In this document: in pieces, positions 24,539-33,567 of the stretch
How the letters are laid out: each line of letters opens with the position of its first letter
Position numbering within the stretch: the stretch's first letter is position 1
Origin: Acidobacteriaceae bacterium
GTDB lineage: Bacteria; Acidobacteriota; Terriglobia; Terriglobales; Acidobacteriaceae
Length of the DNA: 64,000 bases
Direction: 5' to 3'
Assembly: GCA_028283625.1 (NCBI GenBank)
Contig: JAPWKG010000007.1
Location: forward strand, 62,001-126,000
Made by a program: the position numbers and the translations under genes
Notes under the pieces: generated by a model
Seen by the model: the letters and a program-made list of their open reading frames with translations, nothing else
Told to the model about the DNA's origin: nothing
The model's database searches: none

Positions 24539-25999
24539 ATGCCGGCCTATGAGCTTTTTGCGTTCACCGAAGAGTTTTTTTTCAATGCGCTTTCGAGCAA
24601 GCATTGCTCTCCTGAGTTCATCTCACAACACAACGCCATTGCTCAATATATCGCTCGTTATCTAGGTGCCATTGGGACAACATATATGCTCATCGAGCAT
24701 GATTATGTAGACGCCGACTACCTCGATGATCACAGTGTGTTTTACGTAAAGTGTTTCCAGCACTACACCAACCGAACGAAGCGGCTTCACTTTTTTGCTG
24801 GCCCTGTGCCATCAAACGAAGAATTCGAAAGACTAGTCACGACTGCGGGAGAGGATAGTAGACATCAACTCCAAGAAGCGTATTTGGGATTCGTAGTCGC
24901 ACGTCCACTTCCCGCAGCCGTAGTCGGCAGAACTGTACTTCGAACGTATCCAGACGACCATGCTAGACGGCAATATCCCGCGACAAAGAACTACAAAGTC
25001 AATCTTTTCGGCATTCGCCTGAATGTGTGCAGCTTAGCGTTTCAGCAACAAGACCGAGCACTTGCCGCATGCGCAACGGTCGCGCTCTGGTCCTGCTTCC
25101 ACAAGACGTCGGAACTTTATTCAACTACCTCACCGACTCCCGGATCCATTACGAGGACCGCATCCATTGTGGTTTCAGGGCGGCCAATTCCCTCTCAGGG
25201 CCTCGAGTTCCATCAAATGTGTGAGGCCGTCCGTGCAGTTGGCCTCGATCCCGAAGTTTATAAGCCTCAATATGGATTACCGTTTGCGTCACTGATCTAC
25301 TCCTATCTCAAGATGGGACAACCTGTAATTCTGGGCATTCATATTGAGGGAGTTGGTGCGCATGCAATAACGGTCTCAGGCTACTCGATGACTACGACGA
25401 GGAGTCTCGCGCTGGAAGCAGGTTTTGGCCAGCAACAAGTAATTCCTTTCAAAGGGGAATGGATTAATGAACTTTATGTTCATGACGATCAGACCGGCCC
25501 CTTTGCACGGCTCGCCCTAAACGAACCTGAAGATCAACCAGATCCCAATAAGCCTAAAGAGACTGTAAAACTTGTGTGTGACCGTTGGGCACATCCAGAT
25601 GGAACTTCGAGAGATATTAGAGCGTTTGCCGTTCTAATCCCAACCACGAGTACTATCAGGATTGGCTTCACAGATATAGCAGAATTTGCCAAAAAATTTA
25701 GTGCGCTGTTCATGGCAAATGAAATCGCAGGCTTAGTGTGGGATATTTATATATCCGAAAGCAATTCCTATAAAGCGGATATTCGAGAACGTCCTGACTC
25801 AGAAGTTCCTAGCCTCAAGAATGTTCTTTTCATGACACACCCGCGTTATATCTGGGTTAGCCGTTTGGATTCGCCAACAGGAATGAAGTTAGAAGTTCTG
25901 CACGACGCAACTAATGTGCACGGGGCTATCGCCGCTTATGTTATCCGTTGGGGAGATGCAAACTTACGAACAGCTCTTCGTGAAAGGCTCGAACAGTAA
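24539..25999 (+). CDS. Probable papain/C39-fold cysteine peptidase, unrecognised family
   Basis: 486 residues from the ATG at 24539. No known family name was recognised overall. The middle carries a papain/C39-like layout: 'FQQQDRALAACATVALWSC' places Gln170/171 before a nucleophile candidate Cys178; 'GVGAHAITVSGYSM' gives His275 followed by a hydrophobic strand and GY; 'LYVHDDQTGPFARL' gives Asp316 or Asp317. That Gln-Cys-His-Asp order and spacing matches C39-like double-glycine peptidases. The N-terminal 170 and C-terminal 160 residues match nothing I know. There are no membrane segments or ABC domain, so it is not a bacteriocin exporter. Codon use and AT content differ from flanking housekeeping genes, suggesting acquisition. 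Confidence 0.6.
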   Translation: MPAYELFAFTEEFFFNALSSKHCSPEFISQHNAIAQYIARYLGAIGTTYMLIEHDYVDADYLDDHSVFYVKCFQHYTNRTKRLHFFAGPVPSNEEFERLVTTAGEDSRHQLQEAYLGFVVARPLPAAVVGRTVLRTYPDDHARRQYPATKNYKVNLFGIRLNVCSLAFQQQDRALAACATVALWSCFHKTSELYSTTSPTPGSITRTASIVVSGRPIPSQGLEFHQMCEAVRAVGLDPEVYKPQYGLPFASLIYSYLKMGQPVILGIHIEGVGAHAITVSGYSMTTTRSLALEAGFGQQQVIPFKGEWINELYVHDDQTGPFARLALNEPEDQPDPNKPKETVKLVCDRWAHPDGTSRDIRAFAVLIPTTSTIRIGFTDIAEFAKKFSALFMANEIAGLVWDIYISESNSYKADIRERPDSEVPSLKNVLFMTHPRYIWVSRLDSPTGMKLEVLHDATNVHGAIAAYVIRWGDANLRTALRERLEQ

Positions 26000-26107
26000 C
26001 AGAGCTGTATTGCGCCAAAATTTAGGTAGTAAACTTTTCGACTGGTTACTTTCGCAGACAATTGATTAGTCAACAAATTAGCCTTGATATTGCACAATCA
26101 CCAATAC

Positions 26108-26133
26108 AAAGGCCCGGCTAACGCCGGGCCTTT
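26108..26133. terminator. Bidirectional terminator between peptidase-like gene and gyrA
   Basis: A perfect 11-bp stem (AAAGGCCCGGC at 26108-26118 with 26123-26133) and a 4-base loop, flanked by A- and T-runs. The 108 bases before it are AT-rich and hold no gene. Confidence 0.85.
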
Positions 26134-26153
26134 GCCATTGGTTGAGGTAGAAA

Positions 26154-29093
26154 CTACTGAATGGGTAGTTCGCCTTCGGTGTTGCCGTTGGGGCCCTGGT
26201 CGGGGGGGATGACCATGGCGGCGGCTACCTTGTCGGCGTCGTCGAGGTCGAGGAGCTTTACGCCCATCGTGGCTCGGCCGGCCGCGCGCACCGTCTTCGT
26301 GTCGATGCGGATGATCTTGCCGAATTGGCTGATCACCATCATCTCCGTCGTGTCGTCCACGAGCTGGATGCCGGAGACCTTGCCGATCTTCGGAGTCGTC
26401 TTCATGTTGATCACGCCCTTGCCGCCGCGGGTTTGCAGGCGGTAAGCGTCCACGTCCGTACGCTTGCCGAAGCCGTTCTCACTGACCGTCAGGATGAGGC
26501 ACGGGGTGAGGCCGAGCTTCTCGTCGAGCTGCGCGAGCTTTTCGCTGACCTCTTCCGAGGCCTTGGGTGCTGCCGGAGTATCGTCTCCCTCGGCGAGCTC
26601 AAGAGGCTGTGATGCCGCTGAGGTGTTGGCCTCATCGATGACTGCTTCCGCCTGTTCCTTGAGACCGGCGGCGGCTGCCAGGGCGAGGCGCTGTTTGTTG
26701 CGCGCTTCAGGCGAAGGCGTCGCGACGGCTCCGATAACGTAGTCGTCCTTCTTCAACGTGATGCCCTTGTTGCCGTAGGCCGGGCGGCCCATGGCGCGGA
26801 GGTCCTGCTCGTTGAAGCGGATGGCCATGCCTTCGCGGGTGGCGAGGAAGATGATCTGCTCACCGTCGGTCATGCGCGCGGTGACGAGCTCGTCGTCCTT
26901 GTCGATGCCGATGGCGATGATGCCGCGTGCCATGACGTTCGAGAAGTCCTTGAGCGCGGTCTTCTTGACGGTGCCGTTCTGCGTGGCGAAGAGGACGTAC
27001 TTGTTCTCTTCGGTGAGGTCGCGGACGGGCAGGATGGTGACGACCTTTTCGCCGGGCTGGAGGTCGATGAGCGAAGCCATCGCCTTGCCCTTGCCGGCGG
27101 CGCCGACGTCGGGGATCTCGTAGACCTTGAGCCAGTAGACGCGGCCCGAGTTGGTGAAGCAGAGCAGGTAGGCGTGGGTCGAGTCGATGATGAGCTGCGA
27201 GACGAAGTCTTCCTCGCGGGTCTTCATGCCGGTGCGACCTGTGCCGCCACGTTTCTGCTGGCGGTAGGTGGAGATAGGTGTGCGCTTGAGGTAGCCGGTG
27301 TTGGAGACGGTAACGGCAACCTGTTCGTCGGCGATGAGGTCTTCAAGCGTAAGCTCGGTGGACTCGTCGACGATGGTGGTGCGGCGCTCGTCGCCGTACT
27401 TGTCGCGGGTTTCCTCGAGCTCCTTGATGATGACGCGGCGGAGCTTCTTCTCGCTGGCGAGGATGGACTCGTACTCGGCGATGTTGTCGCGGACGATCTT
27501 GAGCTCGTTGAAGAGCTCATCCATGGAGAGCTGGGTCAGACGATAGAGCTGCAGCTCAAGGATGGCGTCGATCTGGCGGTAGCTGAGGATCAGCGTGCCG
27601 CCGTTGTTCAGCGCCTGTTGCGCGTTGATCGAGCCCGCGTTCATATCGATGTTGTACTTGGCGGGGTCGAGCGAAACGCCTGCGATCTCGGTGCCGCGCA
27701 ACGTGATGCGGCGGTTGGAGAAGTAGGCGAAGAGATTCTCGCGAGCGTCAGCGCGCGATGAAGACTGGCGGATGATCTTGATGACCGTGTCGAGGTGGTC
27801 GAGCGCGATCTGGTAGCCGAGCAGGATGTGCTCGCGCTCGCGGGCCTTGCCGAGAAGGAAGGCGGTGCGGCGGCGCACGACGTCGATGCGGTGATCGAGG
27901 AAGGCCCAAAGTGCTGCGTCGAGCGAGAGCTCCTTGGGCTGGTTGTTGTGCACGGCCAGCAGAATCATCGAGAACGATTCCTGCATGGAGGTGTGCTTGT
28001 AGAGCTGGTTAAGCACGATCTCCATCTGCGCGCCGCGCTTGAGCTCGATGACGATACGCATACCGTCGCGATCGGACTCGTCACGCACGTCGGAGATGTC
28101 GTCGATGATCTTCTCGGTGACAAGCTCTGCGATGCGCTTGATGAGCGTCGACTTGTTGACCTGGTACGGGATCTCGGTGACGATGATGGCTTCGCGGCCG
28201 CCGGTGATGTTTTCCTTGGCGCAGCGTGCGCGCATCATGAAGCGTCCGCGGCCGGTGCGGTAGGTCTGCGCAATGTTGCCCTTGCCGTAGATGAAGCCGC
28301 CGGTCGGGAAATCCGGACCCTTGACAAACTCGAGTGCGATTTCGAGGTCGGAGCGGTGGTCGTCCTTGTCCTTGTTCAGCAACGCGATGGCGGCGTTGAG
28401 GGTTTCGGTAAGGTTGTGCGGCGGAATGTTGGTCGCCATGCCCACGGCGATACCGGCGCCGCCGTTCACGAGCAGGTTCGGGAACTTCGCAGGAAGAACC
28501 GAGGGCTCGGAGGTCGATTCGTCGTAGTTGGGGACGAAGTCGACGGTGTCGGAGTCGATGTCAGCGAGCATTTCGCCGGAGAGACGCGTCATACGCGACT
28601 CGGTGTAACGCATGGCGGCGGGTGGATCGCCGTCGACCGAGCCGAAGTTGCCCTGGCCGTCTACGAGGGGGTAGCGCAGCGAGAAGGGCTGCGCAAGGCG
28701 CACCATGGTGTCGTAGATGGCGGAGTCGCCGTGGGGGTGGTAGTTACCCATCACATGGCCGACGACCTTGGCCGACTTGGTGTACTTCTTGTTGAACTGG
28801 AGGCCCATCTCCTGCATGCCATAGAGCACGCGGCGATGAACGGGCTTAAGGCCGTCGCGTGCGTCAGGCAGGGCGCGGCCGATGATGACCGACATGGAGT
28901 AGTCGAGATAGGAGCGCCGCATCTCCTCTTCGAGGTTGATGGGAGAGAGAAAGAGTGCTCCTGGGCCGGTGGGCGCACCTGGTCCATCTCCGCCGCTGCC
29001 GCCCGGGGGCGGGTTGTTGGAGTTGGCGTCCTGCGCAGAGGGCGGATCGTTCGGGTTAGCCCCGAGAGGAAGGGAGTTCTGATCGTCAGCCAT
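26154..29093 (-). CDS. gyrA: DNA gyrase subunit A
   Basis: 979 residues, about 100 longer than E. coli GyrA. A ~50-residue Asn/Pro/Gly-rich N-terminal extension precedes '[37 protein letters not shown]'. The quinolone-resistance region reads '[20 protein letters not shown]', keeping the Ser83 and Asp87 positions of the sensitive form. The catalytic tyrosine is in '[10 protein letters not shown]'. The C-terminal DNA-wrapping domain has the GyrA box as 'QKRGGTG' with a later 'QTRGGKG', and between blades an Ala/Glu-rich insert of ~65 residues ([19 protein letters not shown] to [11 protein letters not shown]). gyrB is not in the window. AAGGGTG precedes the ATG. Confidence 0.96.
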   Translation of the reverse strand: MADDQNSLPLGANPNDPPSAQDANSNNPPPGGSGGDGPGAPTGPGALFLSPINLEEEMRRSYLDYSMSVIIGRALPDARDGLKPVHRRVLYGMQEMGLQFNKKYTKSAKVVGHVMGNYHPHGDSAIYDTMVRLAQPFSLRYPLVDGQGNFGSVDGDPPAAMRYTESRMTRLSGEMLADIDSDTVDFVPNYDESTSEPSVLPAKFPNLLVNGGAGIAVGMATNIPPHNLTETLNAAIALLNKDKDDHRSDLEIALEFVKGPDFPTGGFIYGKGNIAQTYRTGRGRFMMRARCAKENITGGREAIIVTEIPYQVNKSTLIKRIAELVTEKIIDDISDVRDESDRDGMRIVIELKRGAQMEIVLNQLYKHTSMQESFSMILLAVHNNQPKELSLDAALWAFLDHRIDVVRRRTAFLLGKAREREHILLGYQIALDHLDTVIKIIRQSSSRADARENLFAYFSNRRITLRGTEIAGVSLDPAKYNIDMNAGSINAQQALNNGGTLILSYRQIDAILELQLYRLTQLSMDELFNELKIVRDNIAEYESILASEKKLRRVIIKELEETRDKYGDERRTTIVDESTELTLEDLIADEQVAVTVSNTGYLKRTPISTYRQQKRGGTGRTGMKTREEDFVSQLIIDSTHAYLLCFTNSGRVYWLKVYEIPDVGAAGKGKAMASLIDLQPGEKVVTILPVRDLTEENKYVLFATQNGTVKKTALKDFSNVMARGIIAIGIDKDDELVTARMTDGEQIIFLATREGMAIRFNEQDLRAMGRPAYGNKGITLKKDDYVIGAVATPSPEARNKQRLALAAAAGLKEQAEAVIDEANTSAASQPLELAEGDDTPAAPKASEEVSEKLAQLDEKLGLTPCLILTVSENGFGKRTDVDAYRLQTRGGKGVINMKTTPKIGKVSGIQLVDDTTEMMVISQFGKIIRIDTKTVRAAGRATMGVKLLDLDDADKVAAAMVIPPDQGPNGNTEGELPIQ

Positions 29094-29261
29094 TCACCCT
29101 TGATTATACGGTGTTTGTTCGCCATCAGGGAGGGGCAAACTCCTGGGGCGGTATCCGTAAATACCGCATATTCCAGTAGATATTTCGTTGGAAATAGCTC
29201 TGGGAAGCCTATTTTCTTTTGAGGGGAAGGGGGGCTTTTTGTTGCGCGATAGGTATGAGCA

Positions 29262-29297
29262 AACGGCAGCCAACACCGATCGGTGATGGCTGCCGTT
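29262..29297. terminator. Long hairpin downstream of the receptor remnant
   Basis: AACGGCAGCCA (29262-29272) pairs with 29287-29297, and an inner CACCGATCGGTG continues the stem. It has the form of a terminator for the minus-strand receptor remnant but no clear T-tract follows. Confidence 0.6.
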
Positions 29298-29321
29298 GGT
29301 TGAGGTAAGAGTGAACGTTCG

Positions 29322-29663
29322 TTAGAAGATGAACTTGGCCGAGAGCTGCAGTACGCGGGGGTTATTGCTGAAGATCAGTTCAGGGTGATTGAAGGTGGCA
29401 TAGGACACCGTTTGATAGGTCAAGCCGGTGTAGCTGTAAGCGCTCACATCGTCTACTGAGCCAGGGATATATTGAGCATGGTTCAAAGCATTGAATGCCT
29501 GTGCGCCAAACTCTAACGTGTAATGCGAAAAGGCTGTGAAACGTTTGTACGCAGAGATATTCAGGTTGTCTGTAGGACGCCCGGGAGGTGTATTTCGTCC
29601 TGAGGGGAGTGCTGTTGCCAGGAGTTCCTTAGCCGTACAGGAAAATGGATTTCGCAGCACGAC
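29322..29663 (-). pseudogene. C-terminal remnant of an Oar-like TonB-dependent receptor
   Basis: About 113 codons encode a segment colinear with the end of the intact receptor at 16654-20103: 'RNTPPGRPTDNLNISAYKRF' aligns with its 'RNTMPGRPINNWTMSAGKRI', 'LEFGAQAFNALNHAQYIPGSVDD' with 'FEFQAQAFNLFNHAQYVPGDVDG', and it ends 'LQLSAKFIF' like 'LQLTAKFNF'. No signal peptide, plug or most of the barrel remains. The open frame continues upstream to 29762, but that part runs through the YceI terminator hairpin and has no receptor likeness. It is thus a decayed or truncated copy, not a functional gene. Confidence 0.8.
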
Positions 29664-29727
29664 ACAGTCCTGTATTCGGTAATCGGATCTTGTTGGGAAA
29701 TCGTTGGAAATGTGTTTTGACAAACAC

Positions 29728-29760
29728 GAAAGCGGCCCCGGGCAATCCGGGGCCGCTTTC
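29728..29760 (-). terminator. Terminator after the YceI gene
   Basis: A perfect 14-bp stem (GAAAGCGGCCCCGG at 29728-29741 with 29747-29760) and a 5-base loop, 24 bases after the YceI stop. Confidence 0.8.
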
Positions 29761-29784
29761 ATGTTTCGCTTGGAAAGCTTGGGG

Positions 29785-30366
29785 TTACTGCTTGTCGATT
29801 TCCATGTCGATTTCGATCTTCACTTCGTCGCTCAGCATGGGAGCGGGGAACTTGGAGCCGAAGTTGAAGTCCGAGCGCTTGATGGTGGTCGTTGCCGAGA
29901 AACCGGAGACCAGGCCGCCCTTCATGCCCTTCTGCGGGGGGACGGGACCGTCGACGACCAGCACAACCGGCTTGGTGACGGCGCCGATGGTCAGGTTACC
30001 GGTTACCTGCAGCTTGCCGCTCACGCGTGTGGTGGCGGTGGACTGGAAGTGCATCTTCGGGTACTGAGCAACGTCGAAGAAGTCTGCGCTCTTCAGGTGC
30101 TTATCGCGCGCGTCGTTGTTGGTGGATACCGTGCTCAGGTCGAGATCGGCAACAACGGAGTCCTTGGTGACATCCTTTTCGTCCCAGATAACCTGGCCGG
30201 TGATGTTGCTGATCGCGCCGTGAACGTTGGATACGCCCATGTGGCGGACATCAAAACCTGCCTGGGAGTGCATCGGGTCGATGGTCCAGGTGCTCTGCTG
30301 TGCAAACAGCGATGGGGTGAGCGTCAGGGCGGCGGTGGCTGCCAGTGCAAGAATCGTCTTCTTCAT
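29785..30366 (-). CDS. YceI-family periplasmic lipocalin-like protein
   Basis: 193 residues from the ATG at 30366, supported by GAGGAG upstream. A signal peptide (MKKTILALAATAALTLTPSLFA/Q) is followed by the YceI core: 'STWTIDPMHSQAGFDVRHMGVSNVHGAISNITGQV', 'DARDKHLKSADFFDVAQYPKMHFQST', 'VTGNLTIGAVTKPVVLVV' and a C-terminal 'DEVKIEIDMEIDKQ'. The family forms a beta-barrel that binds polyisoprenoids or amphiphiles in the periplasm. Monocistronic. Confidence 0.92.
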   Translation of the reverse strand: MKKTILALAATAALTLTPSLFAQQSTWTIDPMHSQAGFDVRHMGVSNVHGAISNITGQVIWDEKDVTKDSVVADLDLSTVSTNNDARDKHLKSADFFDVAQYPKMHFQSTATTRVSGKLQVTGNLTIGAVTKPVVLVVDGPVPPQKGMKGGLVSGFSATTTIKRSDFNFGSKFPAPMLSDEVKIEIDMEIDKQ

Positions 30367-30535
30367 CTCTCGTCTCCTCGTGTGTGGCCTGATTCGCGCA
30401 ACCCCTTTGGGGTGCGGGCCTTTCACTCTAATCGACTCAGATGCAAAGGGCAATTGTATTGATGCAAAGATTTTCGATATTTTACTAATCGGTCGCGTTG
30501 CGGCTCATGCTTTGAGACAATAGGCCTCGACTGCG

Positions 30536-32614
30536 ATGAACCTGATTACTCCCTGGATCCGCTCCTTTCTGCCGGAGCTGCCTGTTTCCGACCGCCAGCT
30601 TGCCGAAGACCTGACCCTGCGCGGCATTGCCGTAGAGGGCGAGTTCCCCTACGACGCCGGAACGCGTTTTGAGATGGATATTACGACCAACCGGGTCGAC
30701 GCCATGAATCACTATGGCGTGGCGCGGGAGGTCGCCGCTATTTATAACGTAGCGCTTACGCCTCTGACCGAGGCTTTGGCGGCGCCGGTGGCTGAAGACG
30801 AGCCTGGCGAGGGTTATCCCGTGCGGATTGAGGCGCAGGATCTGTGCGGCCGCTTTACCGCGCGTGTGATCCGCGGCGTGACGGTCAAGCCGGCCTCTGG
30901 CAGGGTGGCGGAGTATTTTGCTGCGCTTGGCCAGAAGCCGATCTCCGGCCCGGTGGATGTTACCAACTTTGGCTGGCTGGCCATGGGGCAGCCGACCCAC
31001 GTCTTTGACCTGGACAAGATTGAAGGCTCGATCGTGGTGCGCCGTGCGCGCCCGGGTGAGGTGCTGCGTCTGCTGGACGGTACCGAGCGCACGCTGGTGG
31101 CCGACGATCTGGTGATTGCCGACGAGAAGAAGGCTCTGGGGCTGGCCGGTGTGATGGGCGGCTGGGAGTCTCGCGTCACCGAAGAGACGAAGAACATTCT
31201 GGTGGAAGCGGCGTGGTTTCAGCCGGCGACGATTCGTGCCAGCTCGCGCCGTCATCTGCTGCATACGGATGCGTCGCATCGATTTGAACGCGGAGCCGAC
31301 TTCGAGGCCGCACCCGTAGCCAATGCGCTGATCACGCGTTTGGTGGTGGAGCAGGCGGGTGGCCGTGTGGTGGGACCACTGGTCGATGTAACGGTGCCGG
31401 AGCGTGCTGCGGAGACCGCAGGACGTGCCGCGGTGGCGCTGCGCGTCAACGAGGTGCAGCGGCATCTGGGGACGACCGTGGACGGCTCGGAGATCTCCTC
31501 CGAGCTGGTGTTGCAGTACCTGCGCGCGCTGGGCTGTGCTTTGCATCCCACGGCGGCGGGAGAGTTCTCGGTACAGCTGCCGAGCTGGCGTCTGGATCTG
31601 GAGCGCGAGATCGATTTGATCGAAGAGATTGCGCGTGTTTATGGCTACAACCGCTTTGCCGATACGCTGCCTGCGTTCTCCGGTCAGGTGGTGGAGCTGC
31701 CGTTTGCGGAACAGCAGCAGGTGATGCGTGAGACGCTGCGAGGGCTGGGATACTCGGAGACGATTTCAAGCACCTTTGCTTCCGCCGAGGATGCCGCGGT
31801 CTACAGCGTGCGTCCGGCGGTAGCGATGGGCAATCCTCTGAGCGAAGAGGCTGGGATGCTGCGCCCTGCGCTGACGCCGAATATGGCCGGAGCGTTGGCG
31901 TTGAATCTGAACCGTGGCGTCAATACGGTGCGATTGTTTGAGCTCGGTACGGTCTTTACCGGATCGACGCAGACGGTGGATGAGGCGCAGTCACTGGCGC
32001 TGGGGGCTACCGGTGCGGTGAGTGCCAGCTCGTTGTATCCCGCTACGGATGCGCTGTTTTTTGCGGTGAAGGGTGCGTTGGAGACCTTGCTGGCAAAGTT
32101 TGCCGGCGCAACGCGCTTTACTGCGGAAGCGTTGCCGTCGTGGATTGAGCCGGGTCGTGGCGCGGTGGTGTATCTGGGCGAGCAGCGTGTTGCGGTTTTC
32201 GGTGAGCTGTCGGCGAGCGAGGTGCAGAAGCGCAAGCTGCGTCAGACGTGCGTTCTGGCCGAGGTGGATGCAGAGGCGCTGTATGCGACGCCGCTGCGTA
32301 GGCCGCTGGCGCAGGAGCTTTCTCGTTTTCAGGCAGTGGAGCGAGACTTCTCGTTTGTCTTCCCGGATAGTGTGAGCTGGAGTGCGATGGAGGCTGCTGT
32401 ACGCGGTCTTGCGATCGCCGAGCTGGTTCGGGTGGAGCCGCTGGAGATCTTCCGCGATGCAAAGGGCAAAGCGGTGGCCGTGGGCAGCTACTCGGCGCTG
32501 GTGCGCGTTGTGCTGCAGTCGGCGGAGCGCACGCTGACGGAAGAAGAGATTGGCGGCTGGGCAGGAAAGATTGTCAGCGCACTGACGGCGCTGGGCGGTG
32601 TGCAGCGCGCGTAG
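30536..32614 (+). CDS. pheT: Phenylalanyl-tRNA synthetase beta subunit, short form
   Basis: 692 residues; the full-length form is about 795. After 'MNLITPWIRSFLPELPVSDRQLAEDLTLRGIAVEGE' the sequence passes almost directly to 'EMDITTNRVDAMNHYGVAREVAAIYN'. The EMAP/OB-fold tRNA-binding domain (B2) that normally lies between is missing. The B3/B4 editing domain ('FDLDKIEG', 'LAGVMGG'), B5, the catalytic-like domain ('ERGADFEA', 'GYSETISS', 'NPLSEEAGMLRPALTPNM') and the C-terminal anticodon-binding ferredoxin-like domain ('VERDFSFVFPDSVSW') are present. pheS is 30 kb away on the other strand. Confidence 0.94.
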   Translation: MNLITPWIRSFLPELPVSDRQLAEDLTLRGIAVEGEFPYDAGTRFEMDITTNRVDAMNHYGVAREVAAIYNVALTPLTEALAAPVAEDEPGEGYPVRIEAQDLCGRFTARVIRGVTVKPASGRVAEYFAALGQKPISGPVDVTNFGWLAMGQPTHVFDLDKIEGSIVVRRARPGEVLRLLDGTERTLVADDLVIADEKKALGLAGVMGGWESRVTEETKNILVEAAWFQPATIRASSRRHLLHTDASHRFERGADFEAAPVANALITRLVVEQAGGRVVGPLVDVTVPERAAETAGRAAVALRVNEVQRHLGTTVDGSEISSELVLQYLRALGCALHPTAAGEFSVQLPSWRLDLEREIDLIEEIARVYGYNRFADTLPAFSGQVVELPFAEQQQVMRETLRGLGYSETISSTFASAEDAAVYSVRPAVAMGNPLSEEAGMLRPALTPNMAGALALNLNRGVNTVRLFELGTVFTGSTQTVDEAQSLALGATGAVSASSLYPATDALFFAVKGALETLLAKFAGATRFTAEALPSWIEPGRGAVVYLGEQRVAVFGELSASEVQKRKLRQTCVLAEVDAEALYATPLRRPLAQELSRFQAVERDFSFVFPDSVSWSAMEAAVRGLAIAELVRVEPLEIFRDAKGKAVAVGSYSALVRVVLQSAERTLTEEEIGGWAGKIVSALTALGGVQRA

Positions 32615-32746
32615 CGCTGCACCAGCCTTTCTCTCTGATGAAAAAGGGAAACTGCGTTGGTTCCCTGCGCAATTCCGCGCCTGTAATCCTCTTTGCCGCT
32701 CGCTATACTGCGAAGTGATTCAACCCCCGGGAGGGTGTGTAGGCAA

Positions 32747-33076
32747 ATGGGTTCAGCAACGATCAGTGTGGACGAGTTTCAGGCGCTCGAGGCCAAGGTG
32801 CTTCAGGCCGTGGAGCTGATTCGTAAAGAGCGCGAGGCACGGGCCAGCGCCGAGTCCGAGCGAGACAAGGTAAAGGCCGAAGCCGAAGATCTGCGGATTG
32901 AGCTGAGCCTGACGCAGGAACAGCTTGCAACGTCAGAAGCGGAAGCGGGCACGTTGAAGGAAAAGCTTGCGGCAGCGGCAGTGGTGCAGACCGAGCTGGA
33001 GGGCATGCATCGTGAGCGCGAGGCGGTGAAGCAGCGCGTGGAGAAGATGCTGGCTCAGATGGATGAGCTGCTGTAA
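32747..33076 (+). CDS. ZapB-like coiled-coil protein
   Basis: 109 residues from the ATG at 32747. After ~15 residues (SVDEFQALEAKVLQAVELI) the whole protein is a heptad-patterned coiled coil, with many Glu, Lys, Arg and Leu and few aromatics. 'FEALEAKV' type openings with a full-length coiled coil directly upstream of zapA suggest a division-ring accessory like ZapB. Low-complexity coiled coils are hard to assign, so the name is inferred mainly from the neighbour. It lies 132 bases after pheT, and 29 bases separate it from zapA. Confidence 0.6.
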   Translation: MGSATISVDEFQALEAKVLQAVELIRKEREARASAESERDKVKAEAEDLRIELSLTQEQLATSEAEAGTLKEKLAAAAVVQTELEGMHREREAVKQRVEKMLAQMDELL

Positions 33077-33105
33077 CCCGAAGTGATTGTGTCGCAGGAG
33101 CCGAT

Positions 33106-33483
33106 GTGAGCAGCGAAGCCCAACCGAAGACCGCAGCCGAGCAATCCCGCGCCGAACTGGCCGCGCTGGAGTCAGGCGCCGTGGTGGTGGAGATCTACGA
33201 CCAGCATTATCAGCTGCGCGGCGTGGATGCCGAGCACATCGAACGGCTGGCTGGCGTGGTGGATGCCAAGATGCGCGCGGTTTCTTCGCATGGTGCAACG
33301 GTGGATTCGCTGCGCGTTGCCGTGCTGGCCGCGCTGAATATCGCTGATGAGCTGCACCGTTTGCGTGCACGGCATGAGGCGCTGGTTGCCAGCGTGGAGC
33401 AGGCGCAAAGCACGGTGCGTTCGCGCTCGAACTCTCTGAACGGGATGCTGGATGCGATCTTTGAGGAACGCAAAGTCGGCTAG
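33106..33483 (+). CDS. zapA: Cell division protein ZapA
   Basis: 125 residues from a GTG, with AGGAG 5 bases upstream. The ZapA core is 'VVVEIYDQHYQLRGVDAEHIERLAGVVDAKMRAVSSHGATVDSLRVAVLAALNIADELHRL', followed by a C-terminal coiled coil. It bundles FtsZ filaments at midcell. The pheT-zapA neighbourhood is conserved in several phyla. A terminator follows. Confidence 0.85.
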   Translation: MSSEAQPKTAAEQSRAELAALESGAVVVEIYDQHYQLRGVDAEHIERLAGVVDAKMRAVSSHGATVDSLRVAVLAALNIADELHRLRARHEALVASVEQAQSTVRSRSNSLNGMLDAIFEERKVG

Positions 33484-33521
33484 GCCTTCTGCCCGGATCT
33501 CTTCTGCTGAATTTCCAAGAC

Positions 33522-33548
33522 AAAAGCCCGCTCCTGGAGCGGGCTTTT
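33522..33548. terminator. Terminator after zapA
   Basis: AAAAGCCCGCT (33522-33532) pairs with AGCGGGCTTTT (33538-33548) around a 5-base loop. It lies between convergent genes. Confidence 0.85.
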
Positions 33549-33567
33549 CCGTGGACGGCAAAGGGAA

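Noticed and set aside
27795-29222. 475-residue open frame on the plus strand opposite gyrA
   Set aside because: It runs antisense through the conserved gyrA gene; its sequence is the low-complexity product of reversed codon bias, with no motifs or credible start.
29664-29762. Upstream extension of the receptor remnant to an ATG at 29762
   Set aside because: The extension runs through the YceI terminator hairpin and has no receptor likeness, so it is not part of a real coding sequence.
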